Assembly (NCBI GenBank): GCA_964023205.1
Contig: OZ026842.1
Coordinates: 34,115,501 to 34,179,500, forward strand
Length of the DNA stretch: 64,000 nt
DNA from: Lutraria lutraria
Lineage: Eukaryota > Mollusca > Bivalvia > Venerida > Mactridae
Reading direction: 5' to 3'
Below the pieces are notes generated by a model, which ran no database searches, was not told where the DNA came from, and was given only the letters and a program-made list of their open reading frames with translations. Of this stretch, positions 38,201 to 51,400 are shown one piece after another (position 1 is the first letter of the stretch; every line of letters begins with the position of its first letter). The translations under genes were made by a program, and so were the position numbers.

Positions 38201-39270
38201 GTCATAAGTTATATCAAAAGATGACACAATTATGGTGGTAGCAATAAATACATATGATGCATTAATATCTAATAATACAAAAATATTTAACAAAAACTTA
38301 AGCTTCAGAAATTGTTTATTTCAAAGTTACAGTGATTTCTAAATAATGTCAAGGAAACGGAACGTTCATTTACTTTTTCTGCGAAAATTATTATTTTTTT
38401 AAAAATGTTATTGTTGTAAAATGTAATCTTTATATTATATTATTGTTCAGCACTTTTGAACATGTTCTAAACATGAAAAGAGTGCTATATAAATATGGTA
38501 AATAATAATAATAATAAAAATCGACTTGTGTTGAGAACTTGAGATGATGCAAAGCCATAAGTTCGGTATTGCAAGAAAGGTAGCACTCCAACCATCGAAC
38601 AAAATTTCAATACGTTTGGAGGTTTGGAACAAAGTTAAAGCCACCCAAAGAGGAAAAAGGAGAAGGACTTAAAAGGTAATTCCAGAAATATTAATTAATT
38701 GTGCGCATATTGAATGATACCAGTAGTTCAACGTTTATGGCTGTGTGTCGTTGTGGAAAAGATCATTGACAAGTATACGAACCTTCATGTGATGATATAT
38801 CAAAGGCAATAAGTTACTGTTTCATAATTATGGTTGGGGCAGCGTTCAAATTAAAAGTAGTTGTATTATTTCTCAATGATTAGAAGCGACATTGATGTTA
38901 CTGCTTTGTAATTAATACGTTGATGAAATTACTCTACGCACGTCACTTTTAAAAAAGTTTCTAATGAAGACTAAAATCACTAACGACATCGACATGATCA
39001 TTTTTCGTTTGTTTTGTTTTGCTCTAAAAGTTATATAAAGTTCATAAAAATATACACATAACTAACACAAATGTTACACTGCCGTCTTAGAACTACATAC
39101 CTTCATTTACATGTCTATCTTAGCAATAATGTATTTTGACGTTTTAGGTTATCTAACTCAAGCCAAAATGTCCTTCACTTTTCGGTCGCTTTCAAACTGT
39201 AACGCATAAGGTTATTGCTATTGTTTATCAATCTATTACATCATATGTGTGTATCTTTGCCAATGCTTTG
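32256..39270. other. Intergenic region without convincing genes
   Basis: AT-rich. It contains a perfect 12-bp-stem hairpin at 33703-33739, a foldback element at 34765-34978, and a repeat ending 'gtgctatataaatatgg' with ATA units at about 38440-38520. Open frames at 33582, 35672, 36069 and 37131 lack splice signals or recognisable motifs. Confidence 0.45.
34765..34978. mobile_element. Foldback element with palindromic core
   Basis: Outer arms 'gttcgtattcatcaagctct' and 'aggagctttatgaatacagg' are inverted repeats. Inside, 'caaccaaacttgtaataaaa' and its inverse surround the centre at about 34825 ('aataattatt'), forming a nearly perfect ~80-bp palindrome at 34786-34864. No coding capacity. It is likely a MITE. 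Confidence 0.7.
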
Positions 39271-39438
39271 TCATTTCTTAACACATGTTGTGGTTTGATA
39301 ATCTATCTCCTTGATTTCACCATTCAGTAGAAGATAATTCATCATCTCTGTTCCTTCCACATCACTGTATATATGACCTTCAGTATCACCCAGACAGAAA
39401 AATAAGTCAACATCGTAACCTTGGTCCGTTATGTAACT
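39271..39438 (-). CDS. FAIM-like gene, terminal exon
   Basis: Acceptor on the minus strand 'ccttattattttcag|agtt', phase 0, stop TGA at 39273-39271. It encodes 'SYITDQGYDVDLFFCLGDTE', 'GHIYSDVEGTEMMNYLLLNG', 'EIKEIDYQTTTCVKK'. It corresponds to the FAIM C-terminus (GEFTDDGTETHFSVGNHxCYIKAVSS..IIHxLIVDxxEIPE), with a slightly longer tail after EID. Confidence 0.8.
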   Translation of the reverse strand, partial: SYITDQGYDVDLFFCLGDTEGHIYSDVEGTEMMNYLLLNGEIKEIDYQTTTCVKK

Positions 39439-42400
39439 CTGAAAATAATAAGGCACAATAAGTCAGCTGGGGCATACATTAAAGTTTCTGTTTTCCCACA
39501 CGACCCACTCTATTTTCCCATCGTCCTTATACTTTGTTTGTCATATTTTCTTATGTACCACACCTCCGAATTTTGAAAGTACATTTTACAATAAATATCC
39601 GCTGGCCTATCGACCCTTTAATTTGGAGAACATAGCATTTCGTTCTTTCTTGAATGCCGGAAAAAAGAAAAGTACTTTCTATGAAAAGACAATGTAAGAG
39701 CGGCAACATCGAGCCAACGTAAGTAAAAAAGTTGACATTTTTCAAAGTCATGTCAACCATTTTGTCACAGATCACTGAGTGACGTAGCTTCAAATAATCG
39801 CTAGGATATACAATACCTTTGACCGGGCCAAAGAATTTGGCACAGTAGGTCGAGAACATTTCCTTTTTAATGATATCTTTTGTTCTTTGAGACAGACTCG
39901 TCCCTAAATGATTTCATCAGACAATGATTGGCTGTGACATTTTCTAGACGAATTATACTTACGAGTATTTGTTTATTATAGTTGTTTGCGAGTACTTACT
40001 TTTGTGTCTATTACTAGTTTGGCTAATCCTGGCCATTTGATTGGTTAATGGTGATGACTGAATCTATTAATAGTTGACAGGTAAGTAAATCATGAAGGCA
40101 TTGCCTAGATAAGTTGTTGTGTGGCTATTTGAAGTCCAATGTGGTTGTATGATAGTGCTCAGATTTATGGTGAATTCGTTAACATTTAGGGTTGATTCTA
40201 TTTGATTGATGTAGGGTATGATATGACCATGTGCTTGTGAACTATACACATGAATTTATTCCTTTGTCAAATACTCATGATTATCACTATAATGTGTATT
40301 ACTCATATCATGTAAATATTTTATACCCTTGGATTGAATTAAATATACATAGCTACAATATCCTTTATGAAAAAAGCAACTTCATACAAAAAAAAACATA
40401 AACCAATATGCTTCTTGAAATTCGTCTACCTATAACGTTTTGTGAGTTTTTCTTGTTATATTTACTGTTGGAAAATTATGGGTTGACTACAAACAAAAGG
40501 GTTAATCGCGTTGGCCAGTCCGTGGCCGAACAAAATTAATGAAACTTCAGATTATATCGTTCGATATTGCTTCGCGATATCTTAAAATATTACGCCTTCA
40601 TTATATTTTCATCACGTACTTTAGTCATACAAAACGTAACCCCTTAGGGACACACAAAAAGGTTGGTCCAAACTGACTGATGTAGGGGATTCACGCATAT
40701 ACAAAATAAAAGGATAGTTCACTGTTCGGTTTGACGGCTTCTCAGAGCTAACTCAGTTAATATCTATTCAATTTAGAAAAGCTATTTAATTTAGAAAAGA
40801 TTAAATTTAATTAACGTTGGAGCTTAAACAGAACTAAGTAAAAAATCAAAATAACCTAGGAAATAGACCAGTATTGTAACTGACATGGTAGCCAGAAATA
40901 GTATTGATCATCACACGCGTGATTTTTTTAGAAAATTTATCACATTTCTAATACGAGCACGTTTAATTGCCATCGTAAAATTAATTTAAAAAATCAATGA
41001 CGTCAGAAGGCAATGAACGAAGAGCTGAATGATTAAACTGAAATGAACTTATCTACTGTCAGTCGTCTGCTAGTTAAGACATAATTTAAACGTATTACCA
41101 TATAATTATAAACACTCTGGGTTTTGGGTCAAAGGATTTTGGGTACAGGTTAAATTTTGGCATAGAGGAACCTTTTTGTATTATTCTAGAAATCCTTTCT
41201 TATAGAAGAGAAAATCATTTTTCGGGGAACATTCCGGTAAATGCTATCTGCATACGTTCTTGAGTTGAATTCGAACCTGCCTAATCAAGCCGTACTGTCG
41301 AGCTTCCGTAATCCGAAACTTTCTATTTCGGAATCCTCTCTAAATCGAACACGTCAGCTGGTCCCTGTATTCATTATTTACAGTACAACCATTGTAGAGC
41401 GACACCCTGTGGGAGCTGTAAATACTGGCCGTTGTTTAGAGGTTGTTTGCTCTACAGAAGTTTAATCTATTGTGAATATCAGCTTAGGGGATTTTTGAAG
41501 GTGTTGTTATAGAGAGGTTGTTGCTCTTCAGAGGGTCGCTCTGAATAGATTGTACTGTATTTTTAAAAAAATATATGTAATCACAATCCGATTATTGTCA
41601 GACCAAACAAGTTCGTATTAGAGAGGTTTTACTGTATAAAGTTATATTTAGATATATAATAATGTATCATTCATTTGTCCGGTATTGTATGTAAGGCGGA
41701 ATCCCATCTTTGATTTAAAGAGAGATAACGCATAACATGTAATATTAGTACACAATCTTGTTACTAACAGTGTAGAATTTCTTATAACACTGTCTCTCCC
41801 GGATCCGTACCAAAATTCATAAGTTGTCTCACTCGTTACATTTCCACGCTTTGTTTAAAATTTTCATTTCATTTTACATACATTCACGCCATATGTCACC
41901 ATGCTGTTTATTGTGAAATGTGTATTACTGCTGCTTTGTAAAAAGTCCTTTTCAGGACTAAATATGCAAATAGATAATTCTATTCTATATAAAATATCAC
42001 AATGATGCTGTTACGATCACAGACACTTGTCTAGTCCAGGGTCACTAGAATTTGAAAGACCCTGTTTAGTCTAACCATTGTGGTGAGGATGAACAGGTAT
42101 CTGTGATTACGCATGTGGCAAAGATTCGTTTCCATCGATCGATTAATCGTGTATTTCGTGGAGAAAAACTTATGTACAATCAAGCGCTGATAGCGAAATG
42201 AACTTAGAACGAATACATTGTATCTTCGTGTCACGTGTTACGGTCATGAGTAAATCCCCGTAAATACGGGTCAATACCGGATGACAAATACGGAAAACAA
42301 AGATTCGCTAATAGAAAATTTTGAAAAAAATCCGATAATAAATTGCTTAATAATACTCTGTCGACAAAGAGTACTTGATTGTGAATAGAATAAGTATTGG

Positions 42401-45400
42401 ATGTTGTTAAAAACGGTTTACGAGCAAATACATTAATCGAACCAAGTCTAACTAGTTCCGCCCTTAAATCCGTTATTTTTCAAACTTACCGTTGTTTCAA
42501 CTGCTTTTCCATTAACCCAAACATGAAGGTTGTCCCTAGCTGCAAGAACAATATAATTATCTTTACATACATAGGGCAATGTACCGTCAGTATTAGAAAA
42601 ATAACAAAAAACTTACAATACAATACAGTACAGTGTATGTATATTTATCACCGCTTCAAACAGAGAACATTCTATGAGAACTATAGTAGATAATAATTTT
42701 TTTTTATAGGGTTTGAGGCACCCTGTTCAACAGTGTTCCAATTACACAACGGTGGACAGTTTACTGATCCTTTTCCTAGGTTCTGGACCAGTAGGTGACC
42801 TTGATTTATCGCAATTATTTCTCAACATCTGCATAAAGATATCAACAGAGAATAACGAATGTCATAAGACACAGTGGATATCCGGAACCAAATCATATCA
42901 CTAAAGTTGACAAGGCTTGGAACTCACAGACCTGAGGTGGTTCGAAGACGTAACGCTCTATGGAGATTAAACAAGTCTTTAAGTCGAATTTAAAAATAGG
43001 CTACAAATCTTAATTCGACAAGTATGAAAGCTACCTTGGCATAAACAGTCAAAATCTGCAAACATTAAATATAAAGAAAAGTGGTTTTTGTACGCAATTG
43101 ACCGTTGTTAAGAAGTTTTCCCGTTTCCTAACACCAATAGATATGTGGTACAGGTGTTTCATCCCACATTTGAAATACACATTTTACGATTCTGTATCTG
43201 AAATCTGTTGAAGTCATTGTTATGACATTTCAGTCGAATTTATATTACATATATTTTCAATTTTACTTACAAAAAGAAATCCGGTATTTTCCTGAGTCGA
43301 TTTTTATTTCCCAAGCTTTGGTGATTTCAATTTTACCACGTCCGCCTAGTTCTTTCACCTTCCTGTAAAACAAAATAGTAAACATCAAAGATGAATAAAC
43401 AGCTAAAATGAATCAACAACTAATGAATAAAAAAGAAGAAGATAGTAAAATTGATTTGAGTCTGTTATTAGGAATTTGACATTTGACTCAAAGGAACGAG
43501 AAACAAGCAAATTCTTCTTGAAGCCTTGCTGACCAACTATTAGTCAATTATGTCAAGGCCTCAAATTGCAAAATAAATCTCTTCTATTCATTCTTCGTAT
43601 GCCATGGATAATGAAGAGCTATGAATCGTAAAAATGTTGATGAATTATTGTAGTTCTAATGAAATTAATGAATAACAGTACAACAAACGTCAAATCAATA
43701 TATCTTATTATTCTGGATGGGAACATTAATAAAGAAACATCAGAACTAAAAGAAAACAATTTAGATTAGTATTGATCCGGTGACGTAGAACCTCAGTAAA
43801 ATCAGGATTATGTACAGATGCGAATTTACACGAGTTTGCCTCAAAAGTATTCATCTAGGTAATAACTTGTCGATAAATCTTGATCAATCGCTTCGGTTTG
43901 TCCACATGACGCGTGAAAATGTTCGTTTCTGGCCCCAGTTTCACAAACAAGATTGAGTAGAAACTCGATAATGGACCACGTGTTTTGTCTGTCTTTGATC
44001 AGAAATGTTACCATTTCTTTCCTTATTTAATGCTACGAACATGTTAAACACCATACAGTATTGTGGTTCTGGCAGACAAATTTAGTCTCAAAACTCCATT
44101 CTCCTTTGAGTCAAAAGTCAAATTTCTAATAACAAACTCAAATCAATTTTACTAAATTATACCATTTGCAGTTGTGAAAAGTATTATGAGACCACCTTTG
44201 TACCTTCTTGTTATATCACATTCTGAATTGCATACAATAAAACTGAGAAATGTATGATTTAATAAATAAGTCGAGTTCGAGAAAATTCTTCAGTTATTTT
44301 TTGTGAAACTGGGGCCTGGTTATCCGAACTACCTTAATTATCCCTTCACCCTAGGCTTTTTATTGGGCCCGAGAAACGATACCTTCATTTTCTCAGTTTT
44401 TTACCTTTCCAAATGCTTTCAGTAGCAAAAATGAAGCGTCAACCTACCTACCATATTCTAAACGTGCTTGTAACAGACATGCATAATCGGCTATTTGATA
44501 TCAGAAGAGGGAAAGTGGCAATTTCTAGCTATATGCATATTTGTACTATTGTTTATGATTATAGAATGACAACACTTCTCGCTGTCCGTGAAAGATATTC
44601 GACCGTGGAACAAAATACTATTTTTGTTGTGGAAAAGCTGAAGAGTGGAAAAAATATATATTCTTGTAGTGGCTAGTATAGGTTTCACTGTCACAAGTCC
44701 ATCAGAGAAAAGTGACTAATAGCTACACGGTTGTATACAGTAAACTAATCGATTAACTTCTTGTTATATCAGTCGAACTAATAACGTAAATGTAATTACT
44801 ATGTATAACAGTCATAATGGATTTCACGCAAGAGCGGCGTGCTATCCATCCATTGACAGCCTTGCAAGTACCGAAGATATTTTTACCAAGACTCAATTAA
44901 ACTTCCACGAGTATTGGACAGGACAAAGGCATCAGCTCAGCGGATTTCATGCCACCTCAAATGTATTATATTGCAATCAAAGGCAATAAAATGAACAGAA
45001 TTCACTTAAGTATGCGTCTTTCTGTTGCTCTCCACTTTGAAAAGTTTATTCCTTTGCAGTAAATAATAGGCAAGACGTTAAGCGCAGAAACTAATTCAGT
45101 TTCATCAGGTACTGGAAAGAATTTAATTAAACAGACCTTCAATGTTTTTGAAAGAGGAAATATATGATTCAATAAAAATATATTTTGATGGAGTTTATTA
45201 GCGTTTAATTGATTAAAGCTAAGTAAATCTATATATGATATGACATTAAAGTGGGCTGCGACGACACGCATATAAGTCTTATTTAACATTCACGATCCTT
45301 TTTAGAGCATTCAAACAGCTTAATCAATCGGAAATGGTTATTGTTTCCGAAAGGCTAATAAAATCGTTCGCGAAGAGAACGATAAAACATGAAATAAACA

Positions 45401-48400
45401 CCATTAGCGCCATGTAATCCAAACTTTGATCTTATACATAGGCATTAAACCATTTTCATTCAGAATTCATGGAATGGCACGTAAATTGCCAATCGTAACT
45501 ACTCGGGCATTTTCTTTACTGAGAAATTTGTCTCGCGCATAAGTGTAGGGTTGCAAATTTTGGTAATGTCTTTTTCGGGCACTACTTTTTCAACACAAGG
45601 TATTCGTTTTCAAGATTAATTCTCAGAAGTGCTCATTTTCTAACGTGTTTATATTCGTGATTGATAGTTAGGGGCATCAAGTTTCCACGTGATGCCAAAC
45701 AGGTTGTTTTCATAGTTGGATTCCCAGGGTCAGCGATGATGCAATGTAGACCTTGAACAACAACAAAATGAGGCACTTTTCTTTAGACAAACGCCGAGGA
45801 GTTCCGATTGGCAAAATGCATTTCGAATATTCAAGGCAGACAACAGACTTCTTACTCTCACTAAAGTGTCAGAAAAAATAGCCATGGTTCAAGTTACTTG
45901 ACAAAGAATAATAGGGTGGGAAGGACTCATTGTTTTATTTTATATTCAATACATACCCCTTGTACTTTGAAATAATGGGTGGTACTTAATTGCAGTGGTA
46001 TAGGACTAGCCTATAGGGATGGTGCCAAACTAGGACCAGTCTTCTACTCAGAACCAGCAAAAACGTGATAAACACAAAAACGAAATCAAAACTCGCCCTA
46101 TAAAAATGGTCATGTGGACATTTGCCCACTAATACAAATGGTAAATAGGATGTTTGCTCATAATGCTTATTTCTAAGTGGACAGTTGCCCCCTCACAATG
46201 CCTCGTTTTCAAATTGACATTTTGCCCCCCCCCCAAAAAAAACCCCGCGTGAATTATCAATAGATGTTTAGTTCAACATTTTAAAATATTTCAATAATAT
46301 TTTCCTACGTGTAATCGCATACTCAGAATAAATTAAATACAATACATTCATCAGGAAAGTTATTGATATCCTTGGTAACAGAAACTATAATTTAGAAATC
46401 TATCTGTAGGTAATATTTTTAAAACCAAAGTCAAATGTTCACTTGATAACTATCGGGGGGGGGGGGGTGTCCACTTAGAAATAAGCACTTGAGGCAAACG
46501 TCGATATTTAGAAATAAGCAGTCCTACCAATCTTTTTCTACTGGGGGGGGGGGGGGGGGCGGCGCAAATGTCCACATGACCATTCTTTCATATGGGTGGG
46601 GGATGTCTGTCGGGGGGGGGGGGCTTATGTCCGTATCCTATAAAAATATGGATACAATGCTTTTTAATATTGACTTAAGGAATTTATTACAAACCACTTT
46701 TCATATGTTCCTGAGGACTTTGAATCATCTGCAGTGAAACACTTGGAGTTAACCTGGCTTTTACTGTAGATGCAGTGTTTACTTAATAAAATGGAATCTC
46801 AATAAGTATTTACAATGTCTCATCAAAAATGGAAATCGATCGTGAACAAATAGGATGCTAACAATGTGCAGACAATATAGAACGAATTTGATATTGGTTT
46901 ATATTATCCTAATGTTTGCTTTCATTGCCCTGTCTATACGAATTGTTACTCGTGATTACAGATTTTAACAAAAGCTTAACGACAATGGATTCATACCTGA
47001 ACTTAGTGTCGAGTAGTTTGTTGATTGAGCTAACAAAACGCAGGTTTTTGTTCCTTCATTGATTTCATAATGGTGTCTATAGTATTTGGATTAAAATTGT
47101 TTTATCTTTAAAATCAGATTAGCCAGACTATTTTCAATTTTTTTTGGGTTTAATTAAGCCATTCATCGGCTGTCTTTTAGGTTTTCACATCACCTTTTAT
47201 CATTATATAAACAACTAAGCAATGTTCTTAGTACTTTCACTCACATAGTTCAACTCACCATCGCTTGTGAAAAAGCACAAAAGACCACCAATGTATAACT
47301 TAAAGACAAGCTAATCTCATCTAAACAGTGGATAAATGACAAATTTTGATTATTAAAGTTTTTGCTTTATTAAAATTGGTAACTACCATAAGTTGTCTAA
47401 ATCTTTGTTTGTTTACTTCGTTTTTCGTCCCGTGGTCTTTTTATAATGCAATGTAAACATAACCCAGGTACAGTAAAAAACAATGAGTATAACTTTCTGT
47501 TTTGATCAGCATTAAAAAAGCTCGTTTTTTTACATAACCTAGTCGAGTGGTTTTTGGTATCTGTCCTTTAATTATCAGCCCCTCATAGCTAGGAGGTCGA
47601 ATTCCAGGAGGACCCAGAAAAAAATGACATGTGTGAAAGATCTTGTAGTGAGTATTGCAGCTATCTTACGGAAGTTGGGTCGTAATTCACAGTTATAGCT
47701 GGAAATGTCGCCAAGTGACCGTATCTGCTGGTGCGACGTTTAACAAGGAGAAACAAGAGGTGTTTTTAAAACACAATGCCCTTCCGGATGATCTTGACCT
47801 TTGACCTACTGGCCCCGAAAGTCCTGTAGAGGAGAGGTTGTCACGAGGAACCAACGTATGAAGTTTGATGATTGTAGGTGAAAGCATTTTGATTTTATAG
47901 GCAAGGTTAAAGTTTGGTACAGCCAAACATACAAACGGACAGACATGTCAAATATAATATACATCCGATCTAACGCTCCGGGGGCATAAAAATCAGATAA
48001 GCATATTTTCATATAAGACTGTTTTTTTTCGGATAGTGCTGGTTCGGATAAGAACTTTTTTCTGACACACTTAAGTATTGATTTATCAAACAAAGAATTA
48101 CGACAGAACACTAACCGCATGCTGTCCCTTTTCTGTAGAATCAAATACTTTTCATATCGACTTGTTTATCGATTTTTAACTTTTGGTCATTTAGAAAAGT
48201 AAACATTGAAGTATAAAGCATTTTTCTGAAAAAAGTTATTTTCATTGACATTTAGAGAACATGATTCATCTTGCCTATTCATTATTTTGTATTGGAATTT
48301 TCTGAAACTTGCTTCTGTTGTATCTGTTCATACTGACAAATTCATTTATTTGTTTCAAAAGATAACAATCCTCATCAATATACTCACGAGTATACAATAC

Positions 48401-51400
48401 ATGTCGTTATTCAAAACAAATGTTAGATTTAAAACAGACGAAGGTTATTCTAATGATATCGCTCAAATGGATTATTCGCTATAAACGAAACATTTTAAAA
48501 GGTCCGATTCTGACTTCTATACATTTCATACAAAAGTAACGCAAGTGACCTAATTTTACGTATACGGTAGAGAGTTTGTGAATCAATTAATGTGTGCCTC
48601 TCTGCTATTGTTGTATACAAAAGACAATGGCCGGACATTAAGGCAAGGCTGGAGATCATGCGTTTGCATCACGGCTCCGCCTCCAGATATTTCAGGAACA
48701 CTTTTTAGTTTCTCCATCCCTACTACCAAGCCTAGTACTGTGCTTAAAGAATCACAGGAAACTGGTGACAGAGGCGTGTATCACCGGGCACGATAACGAT
48801 CCAGAATAAACTATCCGAAATGGGAGTAGGGATATAAATGCCCGGACTCTCTTGTACATTCTTCCTCCTCCCCTCTCTCAGAGGGTAGCCCTGAAAAATG
48901 ATCACAGCAATCGAATGGGCCGTTAATCAATAGATAAACCTCACATTGTATTAAAATGGTCTCAGTTGTTGAAATACACGATGGAATGATTGATTAAGAG
49001 GAGAAACAAACTTTTATCAAATCAAAGAAATCGACAAAGATAAGATCATGATTGCCATTCTTGGCCTATTCAAAACGACATTCGAATATGACGACATTTT
49101 TTTCAGATCATATCGATTGCGTTATAAAACAAGTGCGAACTGAGTAGACTTGAATCAAATCGCATTTTTTGCTGAAACATATATCTCATAAATATTTATG
49201 ATTGATAAATACTTTGGACTAAATTATGAAAAAAAATCAATACTTAAATAGCAATAATAATATTTCTCATTACAATTCTGACCTAGGACGTTCACTTAAC
49301 CAAAGAATTTCAACACTAATCAATATATTGATGTGGTAACATACTATTGTTGATGAAATGTATTCTCAATACTGTTATTCTATTTTTTTTCAATCGTTGT
49401 GTACACTGGGCAATTCAAATCGTATCTTTTCATCTTTGCTTCCTTTTAAAATTCCATTGGTCACGTGACCTTACTTTCTCGATGACATTTGCTTTGTGGA
49501 TTTCAATAGAGTTTGATGAACACTGTTTGAGTCCATTTAACTTTAGAAAATGCATTCCAATTTTGTTTACTTCAAAGAAGTCAATAGTAACACAATGTTA
49601 AATTAGTGCCACCATCTGAAAGCCTAATACAAAGCGAGTTTGGATTGTCACTTAGATCGCATAAATTATCAATGATGATTTATGCTTTGAATATCGTAGA
49701 TTATTATCCCTTTTTGGTAAGAAACATAATAATAAATTATAGATTGTTTGAATGAAAAGCAGTTGTTTGACCGCTATTAACAAGGTAGCCATTGACTAAA
49801 GCTTGACTAAAGTTTATTCAGGTTTAATGTATAAACTTCTTTCGCTCTGGTACTTTTCAAACAGGGTCACGGTGTGTATTAGACGCCTTTACTTTGTGTA
49901 TGTAGGTTTTATGTACATGTTGTTTTCCCCCTTTAGTAACAGCTAAAACGTGTCTTCAACAACACAGAATACAACCAGTGTCAGCAGAATACATATTCCG
50001 TTACAAATGCTTTTTGTTATCGAGTTTGGTTTAAAGAAACACTCAATCACTTTTATATTTCTTTGAATTGATAGGCTGGCATGGAATTCAGTAATTTGTT
50101 TTCTGTGTTTAAGTCACATTGTTGATGACATACTCTTTGTTACACGATAACCAACTAGGCAATGTTCAAAACGATATCATTGAAAAGTTACCGAAAAAAC
50201 AATATAACAGAGATATCTGTTACAGAAATCCATGCATGTCATACATTAATAGCAATATGACATTCTAAAGTTACAACAGTAACATGTTATTTTTCTGGCG
50301 GTATGCATTCGGGTTATTTAGCGCACATCGTGTGTCGATTTATGACACTCGATGTCTTTCGAATTTGGCGAAAAATATGACCTTCCCGAGTTTCAGATCG
50401 ATGTCATGCACCTTTTATGGCATTGCATGTCACGGGATTTTGCGCATACTATCAGGCGCTTAACAACTGAGATAAAACCATCTGTTAACTTCTCTGGTTA
50501 TTAATATTACAAGTGTTTTCAAAGAGAGATGTCATTGCTCAGATAAATGTAAGGCGAAGATCTTTCCATTGACATCATATTAAGGGAAATAGTAGCATAG
50601 GCAATCTTATATTGAAAGTACAGCAATAATCGATAATTTTTCTTTCTTATTTCTTTTTCATACTATTTTTATAAATCGCGAACTGCTTTCAAGCAATTTT
50701 GAAAATATATAGATCTGTTTGTATCTAAAAATTACTACTTTAAAAACATATCTGAAAGTTTTCCAGTAGACATTTTATAAAACTTTGTATGATCATAGCA
50801 TATGATGATGGAAACATTTTAAGCGAAACAAATGGGGATCGCGGTGCTCTTTTGTGACTTACCTGCCCTTGAATGTGATTTTGTGGCTTATTTTATGTCA
50901 TTTCTGGGCAGATCACTCATACATAAATCTTAAATACCACATTTTACTTTTGATTTATATTTTTCATTTTATTTTTGGTCAAAATACAAGATTTCATACA
51001 ATTCCATTTTTATTATTTTTTTCCTATGAAGTTAAAAGACTGAAACTTCTTCAAAATAGGTCCATTTTTAAGGAAATTGGCATTGGTTTAGCTAACAAAG
51101 AGGAAAAAATAAACAAACCACTCTTTGCCAATTCTTGAAATTTTGCACGATGACATGAAACGAAGTCGGCTACATAAAAAGAAATAAATGAGGCATTGTT
51201 TCATTCATTGCGAATTATCTGCCCTTGAAATAACTTAAAATAAGCTAAAATTCACATTCAAGGGCAGATAACTCACAAAACGAGCACAGCGATCCTCACT
51301 TTTTTCACTTAAATGTTTCTACATGTATTAGCATATGCTATGATCATGCAAAGTTTAAAAATATTCTGTCTATACGTTTTCATTCTGCCTATATATCTAT

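Larger units (their letters stand above)
39439..42489. other. Last intron of the FAIM-like gene
   Basis: No further exon seen. It contains a reverse-oriented copy of a dispersed repeat at 39930-40145 and a small MITE at 41379-41559. The 102-codon minus-strand open frame at 39859-39551 lacks recognisable motifs. Confidence 0.5.

Noticed and set aside
46489..46737. Open frame with poly-Gly
   Set aside because: Product of the long G tracts in a foldback region.
48820..48875. TATA-like 'gatataaatgcc' with following pyrimidine-rich stretch, as a promoter
   Set aside because: Isolated TATA word within an intron of the FAIM-like gene in AT-rich DNA; no downstream coding exon found.
49495..49565. 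Minus-strand exon-like frame with donor 'gagaaa|gtaagg' as a FAIM first-repeat exon
   Set aside because: Reading 'NSIEIHKANVIEK' is suggestive, but phases do not fit neighbouring exons and the acceptor is poor.
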